Made by a program: the position numbers and the translations under genes. The notes beneath the pieces are model-generated. The model was not told the origin of the DNA and did no database searches. It saw only the letters and a program-made list of their open reading frames with translations. 64,000 nt of DNA from Leptobrachium leishanense (lineage: Eukaryota > Chordata > Amphibia > Anura > Megophryidae). Shown piece by piece: positions 22,743-33,707 of the stretch. The stretch lies in assembly GCA_009667805.1 (NCBI GenBank), contig CM019066.1:118807690-118871689 (forward strand), read 5' to 3'. The stretch's first letter is position 1; the number at the start of each line of letters is the position of its first letter.

Positions 22743-23787
22743 TTTATTTTTTTTATTATTCATCAAAAATTCACTTTATTTTTTTAGGCACATTTCAGGA
22801 CTTTTTGGCAACTTTGTTTACGATTTTTTTTCAAGTAGTGTTTTTTTTTCTGTAACATACCTTTTTATTTCTATTTTTCATAGGACCTTTATGTTAATTC
22901 CAGACATTTTCGTCCGGTAGTTGTTTTTCAAAAATTCTGGTGCTCTTTGAATAACTCTTTATGTATTTGTTGAATGGAGGGAATGTTGCGCCAGGGCAAG
23001 TAGAGCTATCTATCTTAGATTTTATTGTATATACTTATCATATACTAAAGAAATCATTAGACATAATACAATTACAATTATTTTTTAAGTGCCAACATAA
23101 TAATACACAGGATACAATTTTTGAGCATATTTAATCATTAAAACATTTGTTACTTTGAATTAACCGTTTTGTAAAAATCATGTGTCATTTAATTGTCCTA
23201 TGCACAAACACCAGGCAATCATTTGGTTAACAACATAAACGTTTGACTGACACGTTTTTCTCATTACTGCATTTGCAAAAGGTGATGACTAAGCAGAGTG
23301 CAGCCTATTATTTATAGCACCCTCCAGACGTTGATTGGGTCTATTGTGTAAAATGCCCTAGAAAGTAATATGCTCAGTATGATTCTTCTACTTAATATTT
23401 TTACTATAAACTCATGTTTCTAATCTCGAATGAAATATAATTGTCTAAAGCTAATGATAATTCTAAGTGGTCCTAATGTCATATAAACATAAGCAGTCAA
23501 TTATTCATAAAACATTTTTCTGCTATTTTACTGTCAGCGAATTTAAGGCATTATAGCAAACTTAATGAAATATGTCATGGTTTAATTAGGTTTTTAAATG
23601 ACAAGAATGTCCTCTAATTTTAATTTCAGTTCAAGGACTGTGATGGACAGGTAAAAATAAAATCTTTATCATTAATGTAGAGAATTAATTGATCATACAG
23701 TAAGCAAAGGTCAGGAAATATAACAATGTAGTCTTATAGAAGATGCTTCATCACAGTTCCTTGGTTGCTATAACAAAAAAAGTACTG
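22743..23787. other. No feature recognised
   Basis: AT-rich DNA between family A copy 3 and the large hAT element. Confidence 0.5.
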
Positions 23788-24401
23788 GTGTTAAATAGGG
23801 ATGAGCGGAACACCCCCGAGTTCGGTTCGCATTCGAACTCGAACTTTGCAAATGTTCGCATTCGAACTCGAACTCCATACAAGTCAATGGGACTCAAAAT
23901 TCGATTTTTAGAGTGCCCTCCAAGAGGGCATATATGCTACATATTTGCCATAAAAGGTGTATGGGGGTCCGGGTAGTGCCCTGGGGGACAGGAAACAAGG
24001 ACAAAAAGTTTTAAAAAAAAGTTTATAAAGGGACAGTGAGTTTTCCATGAAATAAGGGTTAAAAATAAAAATGAAAAATTCCTTCAAATATCGTGCCTAG
24101 GAGGTCCCCATAATCTGCCCGTGAAGTGGCGGATTTCTAGGATGTATAGAAACATTTAAAAACAAAAAAAATGACGTTTCAAATGACAGTAAATGCTTTT
24201 CCTTTAATCTATTCATAAACAACTGCTTGGGGCGGCAGCCTGTATGAAAAGACATTTTAGGACGTGCAGAAAAAGTTTAGTGATTTTTTTGGCTAAATTA
24301 TGGTGAAACTTATGCAGGCTTTGGATGAAAGTAACAATAGGTGCTTTAAAATTGGGCCTTTAGCGTCGGCAACAGTACCGTCACACAGTAACCCCTCTGA
24401 G

Positions 24402-25300
24402 GATATGAATCTGGTACAGACGTCAGTGGCAGTGCACCCAAATATTGTGCCTTTGGTGCCAAGCCAGCAAGTGTATTCATACAGTAACCCCTCTGTAGTA
24501 TTGTGGAAGGGTGCAGGGGTGGACCATGCGGTCCTATATTAAAAAGATATGAATCTGGTAAAGGCGTCAGTGCAGCCAGATATTGTGCTTTTGGTGCCAG
24601 GCCAGCAAGTGCATTCATACAGTAACCCCTCTGTAGTATTGTGGAAGGGTGCAGGGGTGGACCATGCGGTCCTATATTAAAAAGATATGAATCTGGTAAA
24701 GGCGTCAGTGCACCCAGATATTGTGCTTTTGGTGCCAGGCCAGCAAGTGCGTTCATACAGTAACCCCTCTGTGGTATTGTGGAAGGGTGCAGGGGTGGAC
24801 CATGCGATCCTTTATTAAAAATATATGAATCTGGTAGAGGCGTCAGTGCACCCAGATATTGTGCTTTTGGTGCCAGGCCAGCAAGTGCATTCATACAGTA
24901 ACCCCTCTGTAGTATTGTGGAAGGGTGCAGGGGTGGACCATGCGGTCCTATATTAAAAAGATATGAATCTGGTAAAGGCGTCAGTGCACCCAGATATTGT
25001 GCTTTTGGTGCCAGGCCAACAAGTGCATTCATACAGTAACCCCTCTGTGGTATTGTGGAAGAGTGCAGGGGTGGACCATGTGGTCCTATATTAAAAAGAT
25101 ATGAATCTGGTAAAGGCGTCAGTGCACCCAGATATTGTGCTTTTGGTGCCAGGCCAGCAAGTGCATTCATACAGTAACCCCTCTGTAGTATTGTGGAAGA
25201 GTGCAGGGGTGGAAAATGCGGTCCTATATTAAAAAGATATGAATCTGGTAAAGACGTCAGTGCAGCCAAATATTGTGCCTTTCATGGCAGCAAGTGCCTT
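24402..25300. repeat. Tandem array, 138-bp unit, about 6-7 copies
   Basis: The GATATGAATCTGG anchor occurs at 24402, 24546, 24684, 24822 (variant), 24960, 25098 and 25236. That is exactly 138 bp apart after the first, which is 144. The unit is 46 codons, so a minus-strand frame (24346-25269) stays open for 307 codons. I take this as a by-product of the period, because the stretch lies downstream of the transposase stop and the unit resembles noncoding subterminal DNA of the shorter copies. Confidence 0.93.
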
Positions 25301-25375
25301 CACACCGAACCCTTTTGTTGAATTGTGGAAGAGTTCAGTGCTGGAGGTTTAGTGAATGCAGAAGACATCCCCGAT

Positions 25376-28300
25376 CTATTCCATTATGTCAGCATCAGGG
25401 GATTGATAGCTGCTGATCCAGGACTGATTCATTTTTATAAATGTCAGCCGGTCTACAGAGTCGGTGGACAGACAAACTCTTTTGTCTGTGACAAAACCTC
25501 CAGCGGCACTGAACGGCTTTTCAGAAAGCATGCTAGATGAAGGGCAACCTAGTAGCTGCATTGTATATTGGCTAAGTTCTGGCCAGTGATCCAATCTCAA
25601 CACCCAGTAAGCCAGTGGATCATCTGCTGTAAAGTTATCCAGGTCTGCCCTTGCCCTTAGGAAGTCCTGCACCATATGGTGAAGACGCTGGCAATGGGTG
25701 CCTATATTTGATGTCCCTAGGTGTCGTGGACTAAAAAAATGTAAAAAGGCATCAGTCAAGCGGCCCCGGCCTTCACCACTATTCCTCTGATCATCCGCAG
25801 CCTCAGAAGCACCTGTGTCATCACTTGGTAACCTACCAGTGCCTGGAAAGGTGTTACACAAGTGTTGCTTTAGAGCGTCTTCAGGTTTTTTCATCCTGTG
25901 CTCCCTCTGTGTGGGCAGGATGAGCTCTGCAACTTTACCCTTGTATCGTGGATCAAGAAGGGTTGCCAACCAGTAATGATCCCTCTCCTTGATAGTATGA
26001 ATCCTGGGGTCCTTTAGCAGGCTTTGCATAATAAGGGAGCCCATGCTGCGTAGGTTGGAGGTGGCATTAGCTTCCGAGTCTTCCTGCTCAATGAGGAGGA
26101 TGACCCCATCGTGCACTTCCTCCTCCCAGCCACGTACTAGTCCTTGTGGTTCTGGGCACACAAAACCCTCCCTTGAGGAATCCCCACCTTCAATGCCCCC
26201 ACTACTCAAATATTCCTCCTCCTCATCCTCCTCCTGTCTGATTTGAGGAGGACCTGCTGGAATGCTGTCTGCAGAAAGACTGGGGCCTTCAGAGCTAGGG
26301 AAGGCCTCCTCTTCCTCCCGCTGCTCTGCCTCTAGAGCCACATCTATAATTCCCCGCAGAGTGTGCTCCAGCAGGAACACTAAAGGAATTGTGTCACTGA
26401 TGCATGCACTGTTTCTGCTCACCATCCTCATTGCCTCCTCAAATGGTGACAGTACAATGCATGTATCCTTGATCATCAGCCACTGCGGGGGGGAAAAAAA
26501 CAAGTTGACCTAAACCTGTCCTTGAGCCATACTCACACAGATACTCGTTGATGGCACTCTGCTGCTTGTGCAGATGCTGCAGCATTGCTAATGTCGAGCT
26601 CCACCTGGTGGGCATGTCACAGATCAGACGGTTTGTGGAAAGGTGGAATTCTCTTTGAATTTCTGCCAGGCGAACACTTGCTGGGAATGACCGTCTGAAG
26701 TGGCTGCAGACTTTTCTGGCCTGGCTGAGAAGCTCTGCCAGCCCTGCGTACCTTATTAAGAAACGTTGTACCACCAGAATTAGGACGTGTGCTAGGCATG
26801 GTACATGCGTCAACTTACCCTGGCGTAGGGCGGAGAGAAGGTTACTGCCATTATCACAGACGACCATTCCCAGCTGAAGCTGGCATGGTGTTAACATCTC
26901 TGCACCTGCCCCTGCAGAGCTGACAGAATTTCTGGCCCAGTGTGGCTCCTGTCCCCTTAACAAACCAGCTCAAGCACAGTATAGCATCTTTTTGCTTGAG
27001 CCATTGCATAGCCCCTGCCACGCGTCGGTTTAACTGCCACTTCACCAGAGACAAAGGAGGAGAGGGAGAGGTGGTGGTGGAGCAGACATACCTCATACAA
27101 GCAGCTTTCTGGAGGCATGATGGATGAACAAGCTCCAGCACAGAGCCCCGTCTTGGATCCCTCCCAGCTGCAATCAGAGTTACCCAGTGTGCCGTGAAGG
27201 AAATGTAACGACAATGTCCATGCTTGCTGGACCACGTGTCTAAAGTCACATGCTGTCAGTAGTTTATCACGATTGGACCTCGATATGCAGGTTACATCAG
27301 GCGTGTTGCAGATGCTGGTATAGATAGGCTCGTAGACAATATTCAATCCAAGGGTCGTTGTAGATAACGAAGGATTATTTATTCGTAAGGTAGGCGGTAA
27401 GGTCAACACCAGGAAAGACAGGTTCAGTATGGTAGTGTCTCTGGGAGATTCAGACAACAACTGGACAATGAAGCATAGGTGGTTCAGGTTTATATAGGGG
27501 AGTTCTGCCCACTCCTACTCCACCCCCAAGAGAGGGGCGTGACGTCAGAGTCAGGGAAACCCCAGTCATTGAACCTGCAGGTCTGATCCCTTGGCCAGGC
27601 CCCCTGGCTGATGTCATCGTTTCCCTGTCCAACCTCCTTGGGGGGAACTCCCCAAACAGAGGCGGAGCACGGTCTGACCGTCAAGCCGGGAGTGCCACGT
27701 GGGATCCTTCCCCGCGTCGAGACACGGGTCTGACTCCTCGTCTGCACTGCTTCTCTAAAGCCAGGAGGCTGGAGCTGGACGGCGACAGCCGCCGGAGGTG
27801 AGCCTGCGCCAAACACCCTCTCGTTGCTGGTTGAGGATCGGGTGCGGGGACGCCGCGGCCGAGCGCCGGCGCCCCTCCCCCAGAACCGCTGCTGAGAAGT
27901 GTGCCGGAGCGCGGTGTCACCCCCCTGCGTGGTCCCAGAGCGGATGGTAGCTGCGGTGAGTCCTGACACATGCACCTTGCTGCCTGACTGCCTGTCCCAA
28001 TGACTCCATAACATTGTCTTCCACGTGCTGGTATAGTGCTGGAATGGCCTTCCGTGAAAAGTAATGGCGTTTTAGAACATGCCACTGTGGTACAGAACAT
28101 TCATCAAATTCATGGAATGGAGCAGAGTCCACCAGCTGGAAAGGCAGCAGCTGCAATGCGAGTAATTTTGCTAAGCTGGCATTTAGACGCTGTGCTTGGG
28201 GATGGTTGGGACTATATTTTTTCTTACACTGCAGCAGCTCGGGCAATGTAATCTGACTGCGTAAATCTTCAGCTGATAGGATGCTGTCACATTGTGAGGA

Positions 28301-28675
28301 AGGAGCTGGTACATTCATTACTGTAGCATCATCCCTGTCAGTGGAGGTTGAAGGCAATGACATGGCAGGACATACAGTGGGGGTAGAGACAGATGAGGAG
28401 GAGGAGGACCTACGCAAAGTTTTGCGCCAACGGGATGTGTGGCAGGTGGTCATATGTTGCCTCAAGCACGTGGTACCCAAGCGTCCGGTGTCTTTACCAC
28501 GCTTGAGCCTCATCTGACATAGATTACAAATAGCAATGGTGGGGTCTGCTGCACATTTCTTAAAGAACTCCCAGACAGCAGAGTTCCTGTATGTGTGCTT
28601 TGAGACAACAGCGCTCTGTACCTGAGCAGCTCTGACATCTGATGCCTTGGACTGGCTAGTGCTACAGTTGGTCAT
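25376..28675 (-). pseudogene. hAT-family transposase with BED zinc finger, broken by frameshifts and an LTR
   Basis: A hAT transposase excises and reinserts the element in the nucleus using a D-D-E catalytic centre. Parts in order on the minus strand: 28675-27974 has a BED zinc finger (W35, C50-x2-C53, H74-x4-H79) and then FQLVDSAPFHEFDE and IPALYQHVEDNVMESLGQAV. A frameshift follows and the LTR 27254-27968 sits exactly here. At 27249 the reading continues as TLDTWSSKHG (first catalytic Asp). 26963-26439 contains VVCDNGSNLLSAL (second Asp) and DMPTRWSSTL. Another frameshift at the poly-C/poly-T run near 26490 leads to 26503-25376. This part has HYWLATLLDPRYKGKVA, an acidic insert, and the C-terminal dimerisation block DDPLAYWVLRLD to LSEKPFSAAGGFVTDKR. 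The stop is at 25376. The start at 28675 is the first Met before the BED finger; an upstream exon is possible. Confidence 0.92.
27254..27968 (-). mobile_element. Solo LTR (715 bp) inside the hAT transposase gene
   Basis: The sequence starts TGTCAG and ends CTGACA on either strand, and is flanked by an exact 5-bp duplication CATGC (27249-27253, 27969-27973). On the minus strand a TATATAA box (27490-27496) is followed about 110 bp later by AATAAA (27378-27383), the order expected for the promoter and polyadenylation signal of an LTR. No internal retroviral-type genes remain, so it is a solo LTR left by recombination. The general features fit a Ty3/Gypsy-like element, but the LTR alone does not decide the family. 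Confidence 0.88.
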
Positions 28676-29149
28676 AGAGGATGTTGTGCCTCATGTTTGT
28701 TGTGCCTCCTCCTCTCACTTGACTCCTCTGTTCGATCAGGCACCCAGGTGGAGTCAGTGACCTCATCATCATTGTCATCATCACCCCCATGGAGGCTGCA
28801 TTAGATGCTTTGGCAGCTGAGATGGACTGTAAAGCACTACAAGCCTGGCTGGCAGAGGACTCGGAGGATGAGGATGGCCTGGTTAGCCAATCCACCAAAT
28901 CCTCTGTATGTTGCTGCTACTTAAGACGGCTAGCACCAGTTAGAAAGGACAAGCGTGCCCCTGCAGAGGATGCACCACGTCCACCATGGCCAGAGGCACA
29001 GCCTCAGGACACAGAGGCTGCTTGCCCTCTTATCTGTGTCTGGGAACGTCTGCCTGTCCTTTTTGGTCTTTCTGACATGGTGAGTGATATATAGATTAAA
29101 TATATACAGAACTCTGATTCAACTCTGGTATAAAGATTAAAGATTTAAA

Positions 29150-29990
29150 GAACTCTGGTATAACTCAGTGAGACACCCTGATAGCTGGCAGCCACTGACA
29201 AGACACAGATTACAATTCCCAGAAACCTCCTATAAGTAAGTGAGACCCCCAGATGTGTGCCAGTGACAAGACACAAATTACAATTCGCAGAAATCTTCTA
29301 CAAGTCAGTGAGACCCCTGATAGGACCCCCTGATAGCTGGCAACAGTGACAAGACACAGATTACAATTCGCAGAAATCAGATAGAAGTATGTGGGACCCC
29401 CTGATAGCTGACAGTGAGAAGACACAGATTACAAGTCTCAGAAACCTCTTATAAATCAGTGAGACCCCCTGATGGGTGGCAGTGACACGACACAGATTAG
29501 AACAATTCCCAAATATTTTGTAGAAATTACTGACCCCAAAATACTGCGTGGCACTGGCTGTGACAAGACACAGATCACCTCAATTCACAAATATTTTGTA
29601 GCAGTTACTGACCCCCAAAATACTTGCTGGCAATGACAAGACACAGATCACCTCAATTCCCAGATATTTTGTAGAAGTTACTGACCCCCAAAATACTGCG
29701 TGACACTGACTGTGACAAGACACAGATCACCTCAATTCACAAATATTTTGTAGCAATTACTGACCCCCAAAATACTTGCTGGCAGTGACAAGACACAGAT
29801 CACCTCAATTCCCAGATATTTTGTAGCAATTACTGACCCCAAAATACTGCGTGGCACTGGCAGTGACAAGAAACAGATCACCTCAATTCCCAGATATTTT
29901 GTAGCAATTACTGACCCCCAAAATACTTGCTGGCAGTGACAAGACATAGATTAGAACAATTCCCAGATATTTTGTAGAAATGAGACCCCC
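29150..29990. repeat. Subterminal tandem array, 68-79-bp units with alternating lengths
   Basis: The CAGATT/CAGATC anchor falls at 29206, 29274, 29357, 29425, 29493, 29571, 29644, 29723, 29796, 29874 and 29947. The spacings are 68, 83, 68, 68, 78, 73, 79, 73, 78 and 73. The second half alternates two monomer types (one with ATACTGCGTGGCACTGG, one with AATACTTGCTGGCA), so the real unit there is a dimer of about 151 bp. It lies between the transposase promoter and gene. Confidence 0.9.
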
Positions 29991-30090
29991 CCAGTAGCTG
30001 GTGGCAGACTGGCCGTGAGAACACACACTAACACAACAACAATCTCCTCTCAGATCTCCTCTCAAACGCATGCTGAAGCGCTGTGTGAAA

Positions 30091-30180
30091 CCTTATATAG
30101 TGTGCTGCGGGACTTAGCTCTGTGAGCCCATGATTGGGCAAAATTTGCCCAATCAGGACTCTGAGCCGTGATTGGCATAG
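30091..30180 (-). promoter_or_regulatory. Likely hAT transposase promoter (TATA and CCAAT palindrome)
   Basis: On the minus strand TATATAAGG (30091-30099) stands downstream of a 25-bp perfect palindrome at 30131-30155 whose arms are TGATTGGGCAAA and TTTGCCCAATCA, giving a CCAAT on each strand. Another CCAAT lies near 30175. Direction and distance fit a promoter for the minus-strand transposase gene. No transcript evidence is available from sequence. Confidence 0.5.
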
Positions 30181-30408
30181 TCTTGAACCTGTCTTGCACC
30201 TAAACTGTGGTCAGGTGCAAGGCTGTAGCCAATTACAAGCTTCAGGACAGTGGAAAAGTGTATTGTGGTCCATTGTGGTGCATTGTGGGCGAACACATGG
30301 CGAACACACGGAAATGTTCGTAGTTCGCGAACATGCGAACAGGCTATGTTCGATGCGAACTCCGAACCGATCGAACCGAACAGCTCATCCCTAGTGTTAA
30401 AGAACTAA

Positions 30409-31042
30409 AGGGATTATTCAGAGAGCTCAGCACACAGGTGCTCTCTCGTTCCCTGTGCTTCCCTGCCGTTCGGGGAATTAAAGTTCCCCACCCTGCGGTG
30501 AATTCAGCAATCACCGCAGGGTCCCTCGAGTGCAGGGAATACCCGCCGCAAACCCTCCACAATCCCGCTGAAAAAAGCAGACCAGCCTCCAGTTACAGTG
30601 CAGACCAGCAGCCGGGATAAGCCAACAAGCTGACGAACGGGGTTAAAAAAATAAAAATCAATACACTTTAAATTTGAAAATTTAAACACTGTTTGCAAAA
30701 AACTAATGAACGAAAATGTTTGGAATTTACATATAAGGTCCAACAAATTGTAATAAAAAGGTCTGATATCGAAAAATGAAAAAATGATAAAAAAAACAGA
30801 AAAATAATTTTGCCGAAAAATGCCTAAAAGATACTACAAAATCTATAAATAAAGAGACTTTTTACTGCAGAATAAAAGAATAAATGGTTTATTAGATATT
30901 GGATTAAAACGGGAATATTTTTAACATTGAAGCCTATGGGATTCGCCTGAATAAACCTGCCGAATGAAAACACCGACTAGCAGGGCATTTCAGTGATATT
31001 TCACTGCTGTTCGGTGTTCTCTAAATAGATTAACCAGCATCC
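30409..31042 (+). mobile_element. Family B repeat, left part
   Basis: It starts AGGGATTATTCAGAGAGCTC. Blocks shared with the copy at 54728-55563 include GTGCTCTCTCGTTCCCTG or a close variant, ACCGCAGGGTCCCTCGAGTG, TTTTTAACATTGAAGCCTAT and TTCGGTGTTCTCTAAATAG. It is cut at 31043 where a family A copy begins at a TTAA. No coding frame is recognisable. Confidence 0.65.
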
Positions 31043-31507
31043 TTAACCCTTTCACTGCTGAGCCATTTCATTTCTGTGTGCTGAGTAGGGATGAGCTGTT
31101 CGGGTTCGGACGGTTCGGAGTTTGACCCGAACTTTGGCAGTTCGGAAGTTCGCAAATTTCGAATCTTTTGGGCATGTTCGGTTTGGGTTCGAAAAAAAAA
31201 AAGAAATTTTGAAAAAAGTATAGAAAATGCTTAAAAAAATACAAAAAAATCTAGACATAAAGAGACTCTTTACTGCAGAATATTATAAGCAACGGTTTAT
31301 TAGATATTGAATTAAAAACTAATGTGTACGTGGAAAGATTATCAACTCTAAATGACCACTGTTCACAAACGGGCATAACACCAGGTGTTTTCAGTCTGGT
31401 AATCAATTTGATACATTGTACAATATAGTGAGGGGGTGGGGTGGTGTCTGTTTCTGATTGAGATTTGAGAATTAATTTCCCTCCTAAAACATCCTAATAT
31501 GCTGCAT

Positions 31508-32718
31508 TTAACCCTTTCACTGCTGAGGCTTTTCACACCTCTGTGCTGAGGTCATTTTTACCGCTTTCGCTCATCATGTTTAACTGCGTTTTGTAGCCAT
31601 ATTTTGATAAATGACCAAGACATATTATATATCGTTCTTTCCGGCAGACTTGGCAGATTCATAATATGTCATTATTATATGTATACGTTATGTCATGTCT
31701 GTATATTATAACAAAAAATGCAATAAAATTAGAATTTTCAATAATTTATTATGTGTAAAGTGTTTTTTTCACATTTTAACATGCGATCGTTTGCGGTTAT
31801 ATTTTGTATGGGGTGCGCTTGTTAAAAAAATTAGAAATGGGGTCTCGTTACATTTTTTTTGGGGGAAAATTTCGCATTTTTAACAAACGCACCGCATACA
31901 AAAATCGTTAGTGCAGCATTATTGTTCACATTATAATTGAAATGGGAACAATATTGCTGCATTCACAAAACAAAAACAAAAAAAAACTTGTTTATTTTTT
32001 TTAGAATTTTTTTTAAAATATTTTTATTCTTTTATTTTTATTTTTTATTTTTTTTAAAAAACTTTTTCATGCTCATGTTTAGTATCCTTGGAAAGGCCAT
32101 GCTCTGGCCGATCCAACGATATCAAACATTAACCCCTAGCTGCCACAGATCGGGAGATAGGAGGTTCCAATGAACCCCCTATCTCCTCCATTGGTGGCAG
32201 CTAGGGGTTAACTCCAGGACTAGCGTCATCGTGCTATGCATGATGACGCCAGTCCACAGGGGGAGTTCCTGGAGGCTTGGCCGACATCCAAGATGTCAGC
32301 CAGCTCCAGGAGAGGATCACAATCCGGCGCTTTTCAGCGCCGATTCGTGATCCGGCTCCCCAGGGGTTAATCACAGCCCTTCCAAATGGTGCCTGGATTA
32401 ACCCTCTGCCCCCCGGCGATCGGGAGGGAGAGAGGTCCGAAGGACCTCCCCCCTCCCTTTCAGTCGCTTCCTCCGCACATGTGGGGGGCGCCTGAATTAG
32501 ATGTCATCGCGCCGCCGCAATGACATCTAATTGCTCCGCCGGGGTCCCGGAGTGCTGGGCTGACATCCAAGATGTCAGCCCGCACCGGGGGGCGCAGCAA
32601 TCCGACGGAATCCGGCGGATTGCTGCCTCCTGTGCATGGACGCTCTCAGCACGTCCATAGCACAGGAGCACCACTTGGCTGGACGCGCTGAGCGCGTCCA
32701 TAGCAGCCAAGTGGTTAA
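31508..32718. mobile_element. Family A TTAA-target element, copy 5
   Basis: TTAA at 31508-31511 and 32715-32718. It is the orthologous cargo copy of 8648-9816 and is nearly collinear with it, including the GATAGGAGGTTC / GAACCCCCTATC and GACATCCAAGATGTC hairpins. Confidence 0.82.
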
Positions 32719-32776
32719 CTGGTGTTTGAAAAAAATCTAAAGCAATGTTATTTTTCACCTCGGGATTAAACATTCA

Positions 32777-33543
32777 CAGGGTTATTCAGAGAGCGGTGAA
32801 AAGCAGGAGAATAACTGGAGAAGTGAAAATTCTAGGTGAAAATAGCCAAACCAGAAAAATTCTCCCATTTAACTCACTTTCCAAATTGGCTATTTGGTCT
32901 AGATTGTTCTCTTCTCCTGCCAGTTCTCCTGGCTTTCACCTCTCTCTCGGGGTTGTTCAGAGAAAGGTGAAAACCAGGAGAATGGCAGGAAAAGAGAACA
33001 ATCTGGACCAAATAGCCGATTTGGAAAGTGAGATTAGGCTAGGGTCAGACTAACCCATTTTTCGCAGCGACCGTCAAAAAGTGCGTCCGAACGCATTGCC
33101 GTATTTTTTCACGGATTGCGCGAAAACGGTCATACGATGCGCATTTTTGTGCGTGATTTTTTACGGATCCAAACCAGGAAACTTTGGGTGTCTGGACGTT
33201 ATGTTGGCCGGACATGAGCAGGGTCTAACGTCTCCAAATCACGCACACACGCCGCTAGTGGACGCAGCGCATTCTGTACGTCCGTACTAGCGGTTCTGCG
33301 TTCTCAAAAAAATGCGTTCATTTTCCACTTAAGTTGCGCAGCCGGACTTCCGTGCGACCAGACGTCATTGCCCGTCATTTGCTGCTAGTGCGGCCGTGAT
33401 TAAGTGAGCCTAAACGCACGTTAAAAATTCGCTAGTCTGACCCTAGCCTAAATGGGAGAATTTTTCTGGTTTGGCTATTTTGACCTAGAATTTTCCATTC
33501 TCCAGTCATTCTCCTGCTCTTCACCGCTCTCTGAATAACCCTG
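32777..33543. mobile_element. Palindromic MITE with internal Harbinger-type insertion
   Basis: The ends CAGGGTTATTCAGAGAGCGG and CGCTCTCTGAATAACCCTG are complete here. The body folds back (AGGAGAATGACTGGAG and its complement). It is followed after one base by another CAGGGTTATTCAGAG copy. Confidence 0.78.
33037..33448. mobile_element. Harbinger-type MITE, cargo copy
   Basis: The ends are GGCTAGGGTCAGACTA and TAGTCTGACCCTAGCC, flanked by TTA (33034-33036) and TAA (33449-33451). It is the counterpart of 10599-11024 at the same target position. Confidence 0.8.
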
Positions 33544-33544
33544 A

Positions 33545-33707
33545 CAGGGTTATTCAGAGAAAGGTGACACTCAGGAGAATGACTGGAGAATGGAAAATTC
33601 TAGGTCAAAATAGCCAAACCAGAAAAATTCTCCCATTTATCTCACTTTCCAAATCGGCTATTTGGTCTAGAATTTTCCATTCTCCAGTCATTCTCCTGCT
33701 TTTCACT
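33545..33707. mobile_element. Palindromic MITE, second partial copy
   Basis: It begins CAGGGTTATTCAGAGAAAGG and runs through the central CCAAATCGGCTATTTGG region to CTGCTTTTCACTGCC, where the terminal arm is missing. Copy 2 of the hAT has only one MITE here, which fits loss by recombination between the repeated arms. Confidence 0.7.

Larger units (their letters stand above)
23796..30393 (-). mobile_element. 6.6-kb hAT transposon with broken transposase (parental type)
   Basis: TAGGGATGAGC and GCTCATCCCTA ends are flanked by a perfect 8-bp target duplication GTGTTAAA (23788-23795 and 30394-30401). It holds a BED-finger hAT transposase gene on the minus strand (25376-28675), a 138-bp tandem array downstream of the gene and a 68-79-bp array upstream of it. 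Both subterminal regions are shared with the smaller copies at 3132, 8232 and 31086, so it is the coding member of that family. Frameshifts and an inserted LTR mean this copy cannot make an intact transposase. Confidence 0.95.

Noticed and set aside
24346..25269. 307-codon minus-strand open frame as a repeat-protein gene
   Set aside because: The 138-bp tandem unit is 46 codons long, so a stop-free unit keeps the frame open automatically. It lies beyond the transposase stop and the same DNA in the shorter hAT copy is not open.
27254..27968. Intron of the hAT transposase
   Set aside because: The insert has TG...CA ends, a 5-bp direct duplication, a TATA box and a polyadenylation signal, which fit an LTR better than GT-AG splicing.
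24402..29990. Regular repeats as a CRISPR array
   Set aside because: Units are contiguous 68-138-bp tandem repeats without unique spacers, in a vertebrate transposon.
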